The notes beneath the pieces were generated by a model, which did no database searches, was not told where the DNA came from, and saw only the letters and a program-made list of their open reading frames with translations. Of a stretch of 42,093 nt of DNA, positions 8,583 to 16,159 are shown piece by piece (position 1 is the stretch's first letter; each line of letters opens with the position of its first letter). Made by a program: the position numbers and the translations under genes. Where the stretch lies: positions 1-42,093 of the forward strand of contig JASJDA010000052.1 of NCBI GenBank assembly GCA_030065755.1. Reading direction: 5' to 3'. The stretch comes from Prochloraceae cyanobacterium. Lineage in GTDB: Bacteria > Cyanobacteriota > Cyanobacteriia > Cyanobacteriales > JASJDA01.

Positions 8583-10318
8583 TCCATCATCCTCAATAGA
8601 TAGGCTAAGGGATTGCCAACTTCCCGTAAATTACCACAGAAATTTCTTAATTCCTGGTTAATTTTATAAAAACCTTGACTAGCTCGATTACGATAACTAC
8701 TAAAATATCGTCTCACTTTTGGGGTATTCTGGGCAGCAATGGCTTCATCAAGACGTTCTGCTTCTTTTTGAAGCGAAATAGCCCAACTTTCTTGACTATC
8801 CTGGCATTGTTCTGCTACTTCCCCATTTAAATCTGACCAAGACATCTCTAATTCAAACAAGTCTGAAGTATTTGCCATGACAGTTTCGATACGACGTAGT
8901 TGGGAGTCGATTCTTTGCCAACGATCGTGAGTTGTTACCAAAAATTTCAAACTATCATTCAATTTACTTAAAGAACTGACACTATCTTGAAACTGATTAA
9001 TTTTGGCTGGCTCCAATTGAGAATCCACAATCAGAGCCAGAATACTACTCATCGCATCAACCAAAGTAGGAAGCCTTAATACCTTGGCGGTAGAAACCAA
9101 AGCCCGATTAATCTGGGAAGGTTCGCTAGCAATAACCCGATTAATAAACCAAATTGCTTTCTTAAGTTGGCTTTTATCTTCTTTCTCAAGAGCATTGTAC
9201 AAAAATTCTAAAGCTCGATCGAGATTTTGATGCCAAGTAATTCCCTCCGCAGCGGGATTTTTCTGGACCACGATCCCCTCAACATCAGCAATAATATCTT
9301 GAAGCTCTTGCCCGTACAATTCCAAGTTGCAGATCTCATAATCATCAGGAAAATGTCTCGCCTCACTCAGAATACTCTTATAACATCTAAACTCAAGAAT
9401 ATGTAAAAGATCGTGCAAATCCTTGTAAGTAGATATAATTTCCACTTCATCCAAGATTGCTTGAAATTCGGTTTTAAATTTAATGACAGCATTTTTGAGC
9501 GAGGGAATTTGCATCAAATCAGCCAAGATATTTATTCCTTTACTGACCTGTTCCCTATGGAGATCGTGAGGAGATAGTTGACGATCGGGGATCTCCTCTG
9601 GAATTTCATTGAGTTTTTCCTTACTCAGCAAAGTCAGAACCTTATGTTCTTCTAACTCAATCCGTTCCTCTTCCATCTCGGAATAAATAGGAACTAATTT
9701 ACGATCGCTAGTACTCTTAGTTTGAATATCCAGTTGAATGCGATTACAGCCAAATTTGTAAGCCTTCTCAATTGATTCGCCGTCACTCAACGCTTCATAA
9801 AATCCCTTAGCAAAAGCGATCGCAGCTTCATCAAGAATTGCTCTTTTTGTACCAATAACATAATTAATATGCTGATTAATTGCTTCTCCCTGAACCTTAG
9901 AATAGCAAGCATTCAGCACCACACATTCCACCTTGGTCGCAAATAACCGAAACAAATCCGCAAGTGCTTCAGTTCCAACTGTCTGTTGCTCTCTCGACTC
10001 CCCAGTTAAAACCAATCCTTGACTACCAGTACCATGTCCACAAAAATGAACGATCCTCGGTTTTTCCCGACGCAGAAAACTTTGCAAGTCGCTAATCTTC
10101 ACCGCTACTTTAGAAACTACCGTAAATCGATCTCTTTTCTCGCCACTTCTAAAAGCATCTTCGATCGCCCGAATCTCCTTATCTAATCGTAGCTGCTCCG
10201 TTCCTTGAGGATTCGAGGCTAATACTAAAATTTTAATCAATAAAGGAATTTGTACAAAGTTTTGATTGTTACGAGTACCCATATTAGCATCTTGTTTAAT
10301 GCCTGGGTTGTAGCCCAT
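8579..10318 (-). CDS. CHAT-domain caspase-like peptidase
   Basis: CHAT domains are caspase-fold cysteine peptidases related to separase and the gasdermin-cleaving or TPR-CHAT proteases. Here a domain occupies about residues 25-200, beginning IKILVLASNPQGTEQLRLD. The catalytic His is in HFCGHG (H95) and the catalytic Cys in VVLNACYS (C138), both intact. The remaining 380 residues are helical with no family I can name; they may be an adaptor or autoinhibitory region. It is the first gene of the pair with the nSTAND-WD40 gene, overlapping by 4 bp (ATGA). The start at 10318 has no good Shine-Dalgarno; an in-frame ATG at 10282 (residue 13) is an alternative. The role as a regulated peptidase in a conflict or cell-death system is inference from domain content. 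Confidence 0.9.
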   Translation of the reverse strand: MGYNPGIKQDANMGTRNNQNFVQIPLLIKILVLASNPQGTEQLRLDKEIRAIEDAFRSGEKRDRFTVVSKVAVKISDLQSFLRREKPRIVHFCGHGTGSQGLVLTGESREQQTVGTEALADLFRLFATKVECVVLNACYSKVQGEAINQHINYVIGTKRAILDEAAIAFAKGFYEALSDGESIEKAYKFGCNRIQLDIQTKSTSDRKLVPIYSEMEEERIELEEHKVLTLLSKEKLNEIPEEIPDRQLSPHDLHREQVSKGINILADLMQIPSLKNAVIKFKTEFQAILDEVEIISTYKDLHDLLHILEFRCYKSILSEARHFPDDYEICNLELYGQELQDIIADVEGIVVQKNPAAEGITWHQNLDRALEFLYNALEKEDKSQLKKAIWFINRVIASEPSQINRALVSTAKVLRLPTLVDAMSSILALIVDSQLEPAKINQFQDSVSSLSKLNDSLKFLVTTHDRWQRIDSQLRRIETVMANTSDLFELEMSWSDLNGEVAEQCQDSQESWAISLQKEAERLDEAIAAQNTPKVRRYFSSYRNRASQGFYKINQELRNFCGNLREVGNPLAYLLRMME

Positions 10319-10377
10319 AACTACTTTACCAATTCCTGTTTTTAAACAACGAGCGACAATAAATCTAACGCTTAAAT

Positions 10378-10428
10378 TTGACGCTCCCCGCCCTAGAAGT
10401 GCGGGGATTCTTGGTTCACAGACTCGTC
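10378..10428 (-). mobile_element. Solo IS200/IS605 (TnpB-type) right end, copy RE1
   Basis: On the minus strand this reads the last codons of a TnpB protein (NQESPHF then stop, 10393-10428), the hairpin CCCCGC...GCGGGG (10386-10406), and the end GAGCGTCAA. The same arrangement appears beside the real tnpB 3' end at 41941-42093. The rest of the transposon is missing. Right ends of such elements encode the 3' part of TnpB guide RNA (omega RNA), so this could be a leftover guide scaffold. Confidence 0.6.
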
Positions 10429-10526
10429 TTCATGTAAAAATATTAAGCCAATAAAATTTGAAATCTATTATCAATTAAGCTCAAATTAGGTAGATTTTAT
10501 TCAATTATGCAAGGTAATTTCCCGAT

Positions 10527-11507
10527 ATGCCTATAGATACTACTCCTTCTAATGTCGCTACCAGTGCTTTACAGAGTATTCCTTTCGGCTCGATAATAGG
10601 CGGTCCTCTCGATGCAGCAATAGAAGCTCAAGCTCAAGCAGCACAAACCTCGTGGAATTTCATTAGAGAAGTCGGACTAAGCGGATCGGACGATAATAAA
10701 AGAGCTGTTACTGTCGATTTCATTTATCAGAGTCAGGGCAAATTAGTTAGGTTAGTCGTACCCCTATTAGCAATAGTTCCCATACCTTACATTGCTATAG
10801 ATAATATAACTATTGATTTTAAAGCTAATATTGATGCCTCATCCTCTACTTTCCAGAAAGATACAAGTAGCGAAAAAGCAAAAGGTGGTGGTTCGGTAGA
10901 AATTAAAGGAGGTATTTTTGGTGGTGGTTGGGGTCTTGGAGGTAAAGCAAACTTCAACGCCAGTTATTCAAGTAAAAAAGATTCCACAGCAACTCAGAGC
11001 TCTAAATATTCAGTGGAGTACACTATGGACGTTCACGTCGGTGCTAGTCAGTCAGATATGCCTGCAGGTTTAGCTGCCGTACTCAATATTTTGCAGTCTA
11101 GCATTACTCCTACCATACCCGAGGCGAATATCCAAGTTAATCCGAAGACTATTAATCTTGGCGAACTTAAAGAAGATGACGAGAAAGAATTTACTCTCAC
11201 CATAACAGGGTTTGATAATCAAGGTTTGCGGGCGAAGAAAGGGGACAAAGTAACATTTAAGACACCTAATGTAGAGGGAGACGTTGAGCTAGATACATTG
11301 AAAGCAAATAATAAAGACGTATCCTTATCAGCAGACACGGAAGTTGAGCTGAATAACGATGGAGAAGCAGTTGTTACAGGAAAAGTTAAAGGTAAAACTC
11401 CAAGTACACCACCTGTTGCTGGCAAGATTACGATCGAGGTTACTGGAACTTTTGCAGGAGAAGAAGCTAAAGCAGAGATAGTTATTAATGTTGCGAAAGT
11501 AGTTTAG
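10527..11507 (+). CDS. DUF2589 family protein with C-terminal Ig-like domain
   Basis: The 326-residue product matches the DUF2589 pattern as I know it: IPFGSIIGGPLDAAIEAQAQA near residue 18, the hydrophobic strand pair LVRLVVPLLAIVPIPYIAID (about 72-91), a Gly/Ser/Lys-rich insertion (about 115-150), and the signature QSDMPAGL around 177. After residue 195 a beta-rich section (INLGELKEDDEKEFTLTITG onwards) looks like an added Ig-like domain. The biochemical role of DUF2589 is not known to me. A paralogue lies at 12998-13705 with the same DMPAGL signature, with a helical partner between them. The leader has AAGG about 12 bp before ATG. No signal peptide or membrane helix is evident, so it is probably cytosolic. 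Confidence 0.8.
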   Translation: MPIDTTPSNVATSALQSIPFGSIIGGPLDAAIEAQAQAAQTSWNFIREVGLSGSDDNKRAVTVDFIYQSQGKLVRLVVPLLAIVPIPYIAIDNITIDFKANIDASSSTFQKDTSSEKAKGGGSVEIKGGIFGGGWGLGGKANFNASYSSKKDSTATQSSKYSVEYTMDVHVGASQSDMPAGLAAVLNILQSSITPTIPEANIQVNPKTINLGELKEDDEKEFTLTITGFDNQGLRAKKGDKVTFKTPNVEGDVELDTLKANNKDVSLSADTEVELNNDGEAVVTGKVKGKTPSTPPVAGKITIEVTGTFAGEEAKAEIVINVAKVV

Positions 11508-12111
11508 CCAACTCCATAACTTCTTGAAGATCTAAGTTTCCTGATTTTACTAATCTCATATAGCAATCCTATTTAGGTTGTGCATCAAAACGCGATTCAA
11601 AAGGCAACAGGCAACAGGCAACAGGGGGTCTCGCAGCAAGCGTCAAAGGCGCACTTCTAAAAGTGGTTAAATGCCACAAGCTAGCATTTCAACCGCTAGA
11701 AATGCGACTGCACAGATTTGTGTAGATTTTAATTAGCGGTAAGAGTTCTGGTCATTATTATCTAGGTTTTGGTTTCTCACGACTCATTTACGATTGCTAT
11801 AGCGATTTTTAGTTGAGTAGAATAAATTCGAGTAAGTGGGAGTGGGGACTGGTGATTGGGGAGTGGTAAATTCTCAATTCCTAATCCCTAATTACCAATC
11901 CCTAAAACCAACCCAGTCTGCGTTCTATTCAAATTAAAACTGCTATCAATGCTCATTAGACAAGTAGCTACCTCTGAATAAAATACGAATGGATATTTTG
12001 ATAGTTGCAATTTTGGAAATAAATATTCACTCTCAAGAAAAATACTCAATTTTGAGCTAAGTTTATTAAGTCTCTAGCAGTTGCAGATAAATTATAAGGA
12101 AAAAGCATAAA
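11508..12111. other. Long intergenic stretch with small repeats
   Basis: 604 bp with no credible gene. It has a three-fold repeat GGCAACA at 11602-11625, and a G-rich tract (11838-11868) followed by a run of CCTAATCCC-like units near 11880-11910, a common cyanobacterial simple-repeat style. Another stretch (11630-11700) has short complementary pieces around CAAGCTAGC. A promoter for the gene at 12112 may lie near its end, but no box is convincing. Confidence 0.45.
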
Positions 12112-12918
12112 ATGAGCATATTAAGCCAAGTAGTTGGTGCCTTATTAATCGAACTGTCGGCGGCCCAAAATGCTGCTAACAAATACTCGAGTGAAATTAG
12201 CTTAGAATACCAAGAAGATACTCGAGAAGAAGAGCCGAGTCCTCTTGCTAACTATCCAGTCCCTAATGGATTACTAAAAGAAATAGAATTAAACCTTAAA
12301 TTTTCAATTAATAACGTTAAAGAAAGGCGAGAAGAAACGGGAAATTTAGTGAATATTAGAAATATTTTCCAGCGGGAATCCAAAAAATTAGTTCAAAAAG
12401 CAATTCAGCCAATAGTTAAATATATTGATGAGAATAAAGCAACTGCAGAAGAAAAAATCCGCAAAAGATGGGAGGCATTGGCGACGAATATTCAAAAGAC
12501 TGAGTTTATTAACCTTCTCAGTAATATCTTGACTAAAACCCTCTTTAAACAACGCAAAAGCTTGATAGGAGAAGAGGGAGTTGTTAGAGAAGAAGCCATT
12601 AGAAATTTAATCAATGAAATATTAGATGAAAGCTTTCAAGGAAATGAAGATTTGAATTCAATTTTAGACAAAAATACAGAGAGAGGGCGGCAAATTCGAC
12701 AAGGTTACGAAGAGGGAATAGGCACATTTATAGAGAGTTTAAAAGAGAAAAAAGAAGAATTAAGTAAGTTTAGTTTCAATCAAATGGATGTTATAGTAAA
12801 TTGTAGCGAACTTAAAGATTTACCCAGCGAGGTAATTTCTTCGATCAAGATTAAAGCAGAATTAGTTAACTATAAATGGCTTGTTACTGACCAGGGAGCA
12901 AAACTAGAACGAACTTAA
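12112..12918 (+). CDS. DUF2589-cassette partner protein, helical (268 aa)
   Basis: Family not firmly identified. The N-terminus LSQVVGALLIELSAAQNAA, then YPVPNGLLKEIELNLKFSI, resembles proteins I associate with DUF2589 loci, where a short helix and a PVP-containing strand precede long helices. Most of residues 60-225 is charged and predicted coiled (for example ESLKEKKEELSKF); the last 50 residues look beta-like. It may assemble with the DUF2589 proteins as an oligomeric structure; that is inference. A good Shine-Dalgarno AAGGA sits 14 bp upstream, and the leader closely resembles that of the zinc-ribbon gene at 13826, which supports common membership. Confidence 0.6.
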   Translation: MSILSQVVGALLIELSAAQNAANKYSSEISLEYQEDTREEEPSPLANYPVPNGLLKEIELNLKFSINNVKERREETGNLVNIRNIFQRESKKLVQKAIQPIVKYIDENKATAEEKIRKRWEALATNIQKTEFINLLSNILTKTLFKQRKSLIGEEGVVREEAIRNLINEILDESFQGNEDLNSILDKNTERGRQIRQGYEEGIGTFIESLKEKKEELSKFSFNQMDVIVNCSELKDLPSEVISSIKIKAELVNYKWLVTDQGAKLERT

Positions 12919-12997
12919 ATTTAGGACAAGGAGTCTTAGCAAAAATTAATACTAACAGTAAGATTGGGATTACATTAATATAGAAGAGATCGCAACT

Positions 12998-13705
12998 ATG
13001 GCAGATAACGAATTTGTTTTACTCAAGGATATACTATCTGCACCTTTAATCTCAACGATCGAAGCAGATATTGCCGCAGCACAAAAAGTGGCTGAGTTTG
13101 TCCAAAAATACGGCTTCGAGAAAGTAGAAGACGAGTCGATGAATGAAGCAGAAGCCCAATCAGGCAATCCTTACGGGCAACTGAAAATGGTCAATTTCTG
13201 GTACAGTCGTTATAATCCCAGCCAGGAAAAAAACGATTATTTTCTCGTTCGCGTTCCAGTTTTATCTCTGATTACTTTACCTCTGTTGCAAATTGATACG
13301 GCCACTTTTGATTTTAATATAACAATCCATATAGAAAAAGAAAAAATAGCTACTATAGGACAATTAAGTGAAAATCTATCAAAAACAACAGAACAACTAG
13401 AAGCAGAAGAACGGCAACAGGAACAGCAAGAATCAAAAGTAGGCAAAATAGTTGATAGATTTAAGGCTCGTTTAGCACCTATATTGGGAGCCAAAGATGG
13501 AGAAAGTAGAATAATAGATGCTAATATGCAAGTCAAAGTCCAAATGCGTCAAGCAGATATGCCAGCCGGACTGATTAGACTAATGTCAGTATTTAACGAA
13601 AGTACTTCGGCTAAGTCTTACGAAGAAAAAATAGAAGCCAAAAAAGTAGATGAGGAAAAATCAGAATCTTCCTCAGAACAACAAGGGGAAGCATCTTCAT
13701 CATAA
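12998..13705 (+). CDS. Second DUF2589 family protein
   Basis: A 235-residue paralogue of the protein at 10527. Shared features in order: ILSAPLISTIEADIAAAQ near residue 12, the strand pair FLVRVPVLSLITLPLLQID (about 82-100), then QADMPAGL about residue 187 and a following amphipathic helix. Between them lies a Glu/Gln-rich coiled segment (EAEERQQEQQESK) instead of the Gly-rich insertion of the first copy. The tail is a Ser/Glu/Lys-rich disordered stretch ending SSSEQQGEASSS. There is no Ig-like domain. It begins 79 bp after the partner gene, consistent with one transcript. Having two different DUF2589 proteins suggests a hetero-oligomer. Confidence 0.78.
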   Translation: MADNEFVLLKDILSAPLISTIEADIAAAQKVAEFVQKYGFEKVEDESMNEAEAQSGNPYGQLKMVNFWYSRYNPSQEKNDYFLVRVPVLSLITLPLLQIDTATFDFNITIHIEKEKIATIGQLSENLSKTTEQLEAEERQQEQQESKVGKIVDRFKARLAPILGAKDGESRIIDANMQVKVQMRQADMPAGLIRLMSVFNESTSAKSYEEKIEAKKVDEEKSESSSEQQGEASSS

Positions 13706-13726
13706 TTAATCATAATTACCGCATAC

Positions 13727-13783
13727 GAGACTAGACGGGAGAATCCCACGACTTTAGCGTAGCGGAGTCGTGTGGAGTGTCAA
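13727..13783 (+). mobile_element. Solo IS200/IS605 (TnpB-type) right end, copy RE2
   Basis: The last codons of a TnpB-like frame (ETRRENPTTLA then stop at 13762) overlap a hairpin CACGACT...AGTCGTG (13747-13772) and finish in AGTGTCAA. This is the same architecture as RE1 at 10378 but in opposite orientation. It sits between the second DUF2589 gene and the zinc-ribbon gene and carries no transposase. Confidence 0.6.
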
Positions 13784-13825
13784 TAGTTTGAGTGAAAGTA
13801 CCAATTATAACTAAGGAAAAAAATA

Positions 13826-14059
13826 ATGTTTGCCAACCAACAAAAAGGGAATCGTCGTCCAGGAATACCTTGTCCAGAATGTGGTTTTTTCATTGAAATG
13901 CCGCTCGAAGATCTACTCTATAAACAAGAATTTAAATGTCCTGGTTGTCTGTTAGAATTGAGAATGGATCGGAGCAGTTCGCAAAAAGCTTTAGAATTAT
14001 TACAACAAGTGAAAGTCGCTATGGACGATGTTAAAAAAGCTAGCGATTTTACTCGTTGA
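13826..14059 (+). CDS. Small zinc-ribbon protein of the DUF2589 cassette
   Basis: 77 residues with two CxxC knuckles, PCPECG at about residue 16 and KCPGC at about 38, giving a four-cysteine zinc ribbon. The second half is an amphipathic helix (ALELLQQVKVAMDDVKKA). Between the knuckles lies MPLEDLLYKQEFKC, a form I associate with small companions of DUF2589 loci. The AAGGA Shine-Dalgarno and A-rich leader match those of the gene at 12112. It could be a regulatory or structural adaptor; no DNA-binding motif is seen. Confidence 0.7.
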   Translation: MFANQQKGNRRPGIPCPECGFFIEMPLEDLLYKQEFKCPGCLLELRMDRSSSQKALELLQQVKVAMDDVKKASDFTR

Positions 14060-14081
14060 CATCACATCTGTTTATTAACCC

Positions 14082-14104
14082 CCGCCAGAGACGGGGGAGG
14101 AACG
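14082..14104. other. GC-rich hairpin after the cassette
   Basis: CCCCCGCCAGAGACGGGGG forms a compact stem-loop 23 bp after the zinc-ribbon stop. It has no T-run on the plus strand, so it may be an IS605-type end hairpin like those at 10378 and 13727 rather than a classical terminator. Confidence 0.4.
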
Positions 14105-14127
14105 CCACGAAGAGATGATGTATTACG

Positions 14128-14259
14128 TCACCGAACAATGTCCGGCAAAGACAAAATGTTCTTGACGGCCGCCTTTGCTATTATCTGGCCACTCAACGAG
14201 GTAATGTCCTTGTCACTTCCACCATAATTTGGCTCTGATTTAGTTTTGGTGAAACTCTC
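14128..14259 (-). pseudogene. Unidentified protein-coding remnant
   Basis: A 43-codon open stretch on the minus strand with protein-like sequence (NYGGSDKDITSLSGQIIAK, then ILSLPDIVR) and no start codon. It lies just beyond the end of the C39 peptidase gene and may be the tail of a displaced or frameshifted neighbour. I do not recognise it. Confidence 0.3.
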
Positions 14260-14299
14260 TTATTCCTTTGAACAATGAAGATTTATTCAAGTGACGAGC

Positions 14300-15238
14300 C
14301 TAATGTTTCATCTGTGGAAAGTGCGCCCAACTCCTATCCCTCCGTCCCGAACAGTTGAGGCGACTGCACAAATCGTAGGAATAGTGCAAATTTTCACCAG
14401 ACTTGTTTTGATATCCCGAATCAAACCATTCTCCGTAGGGATCGTTAACTCGGAATCCAGTTGCGTCATATCCCCGTAACACGATAATGTGACCAGAACG
14501 GGTAAAATATCCCGAAATAATCACCGGATTTTTATTGGCGAGGTGGCACTTAACTTCATCCCAGCTAGCGTCCGTCTTGAACACGTCATTGATGCCATAT
14601 AGCTCAAACAACCGCCTCAGATCGTCGTGAACGTGACGGTCCCAGCCCTTTTGCTCGACTATCTCAAATAACTCATCTTCCAGTTGCTTGTGGGCAGTTT
14701 GTGGCTGAATTCCGTAGTAAGCCAAACACATCGCCACAGAAGTTACATTGCAAGTGCCGTAGGGTTTATGCCGATTATCTCTTTGGCTGAAATAGGGAAC
14801 TGGTAAATTTACACTGGTAGGAAGGAGGTCTCCCAGTTTGTATTGAATAATCGGTTTAATACCTTCCCGTTGAATTTCTACGTGTCCCTTAAAAGCCACC
14901 CAAGTTTTTCGCCCTTTTAATTCCTTTTTGTCGAGGGTGATTTGGACGTGGTTTCCGATATCTTGGTAGGATTCCAGTTCAAATTCTTGACCCTTGGCCA
15001 CGTCGATTTTCTCCTCATCGGAAAGTTGGTCCGATTGCACTGGTGAAATCTTGAAAACCGTATTCTCTAGGACGCGAAGCTCGATCGGGGTGGCTTTTTC
15101 AAATGACCAGCGAGTGCTAAACTCTTGCCACACTGGCTCTGGGACTTTTTCCTCTAGCCATTTGAGCGCAGCACGCTGTCGGTCATTCAATACCATGAAC
15201 TTTTCAACCGCATGGGGTAAATCTTGACTAATTTTCAT
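14300..15238 (-). CDS. C39-like papain-fold cysteine peptidase
   Basis: 312 residues. The second half carries a peptidase C39_2-type papain fold: VPYFSQRDN precedes the catalytic Cys in YGTCNVTSVAMCLAYYGI (about residue 165), the His is in SGHIIVLRGYD (about 252), and the Asp/Asn partner is in VNDPYGEW. Residues 55-130 look like a beta-barrel, SH3-like module; the N-terminal 40 residues are helical. No signal peptide is seen, so an intracellular role is likely despite kinship with secreted or bacteriocin-processing peptidases. A strong Shine-Dalgarno (AAAAGGAGAAG) fixes the start at 15238. The C-terminus after YSYDLC is Arg-rich and could be frame-shifted. Confidence 0.82.
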   Translation of the reverse strand: MKISQDLPHAVEKFMVLNDRQRAALKWLEEKVPEPVWQEFSTRWSFEKATPIELRVLENTVFKISPVQSDQLSDEEKIDVAKGQEFELESYQDIGNHVQITLDKKELKGRKTWVAFKGHVEIQREGIKPIIQYKLGDLLPTSVNLPVPYFSQRDNRHKPYGTCNVTSVAMCLAYYGIQPQTAHKQLEDELFEIVEQKGWDRHVHDDLRRLFELYGINDVFKTDASWDEVKCHLANKNPVIISGYFTRSGHIIVLRGYDATGFRVNDPYGEWFDSGYQNKSGENLHYSYDLCSRLNCSGRRDRSWAHFPQMKH

Positions 15239-16159
15239 AATTGCTCTTCTCCTTTTCTTACTCTCGTCAGGCTATAGCTTTCTCTGCGTGCAACTATTTA
15301 GGGTTAACTCAATTTGGAATTTTAGATAAAAGATTTTAGAGTAAAGCGCTCACACTACTGGCTAGAAGGACAGCGGCAATTAGGCAAAAAGGATCTTGTA
15401 ACTAGCTATTTTTTCTAGGGCGGCAAAAATAACTGGGGAAGTTTTTTTTTGTTACTAAAAAAGCCTTAAACAGGTAGACCTAATTTTCGACCAATAATGA
15501 ATTTACTCCATCCAATTAGAGTATAGCCTTTTTAAATAATTTGAAAGAATAAAAGTTCGATACTTTCATAAAAATATACATTCCAATACTTAAGGAAATA
15601 AAGAACAAAAACCTGGCTTCTTAATCCCTCAAGCAATAGCAATTTTTTAAAGAGGATGAAAGGCTAGCGATCCTGAGATCTGAGTCTTCTACTGACTATA
15701 ACTACTCAAATTTTAAGACCGATTTTTTACCTGTTCCAAAACTATTAATTTTGTAAATTATGCAATTTAGATAGCTTTATTGATGCTAAAGTAGAATTAG
15801 CATCAATAAAGAATGAATACTTTTTCTTCCATTCGACCCTAATTGAGAATACGAGCTACTACTGTATGTTCCTTTAGTCCTGGTGTTCCTAGGATGTTAG
15901 CAAAATCAATGCCTCTATCTAGGCTTGGTTACTAAAGCTATTTCTCAATAAAAGACGCTAATTTCCCAACATCCTAGCTAGTCTCTAAAGCTTTTATAAT
16001 TACTAACAATAAATAGTAGCTTCTTGTTCTCAAGACATTTTTTCCTAAAAAAAGTCGAAGATAAAAGAATCACGTCTGAAAGCTTATATTCTTTGTCCTT
16101 GAGGGATTTAAAGCTTATGTTATAACTATCCTTCTAATTTATTAAATAGGAGAAGCTCA
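15239..16159. other. Long divergent intergenic region, no gene seen
   Basis: 921 bp between the C39 peptidase and the lipase-caspase pair. It is AT-rich with no open frame of protein-like composition. The only clear structure is the 14-bp inverted repeat at 15776-15810. A weaker pair, CCTAGGATGTTAGC and CAACATCCTAGC (about 15890-15980), is also present. Promoters for both flanking genes probably lie here. Confidence 0.5.
15776..15810. promoter_or_regulatory. Perfect 14-bp inverted repeat in the divergent region
   Basis: TTTATTGATGCTAA and TTAGCATCAATAAA are exact complements separated by the 7-nt loop AGTAGAA. There is no T-run, so it is either an operator-like site or a hairpin in a leader transcript of the lipase-caspase operon, whose start is about 350 bp downstream. 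Confidence 0.45.

Noticed and set aside
14300-14390. Certain frameshift at the C-terminus of the C39 peptidase
   Set aside because: The Arg-rich tail looks unusual, but SWAHF fits the normal ending, so a frameshift cannot be claimed.
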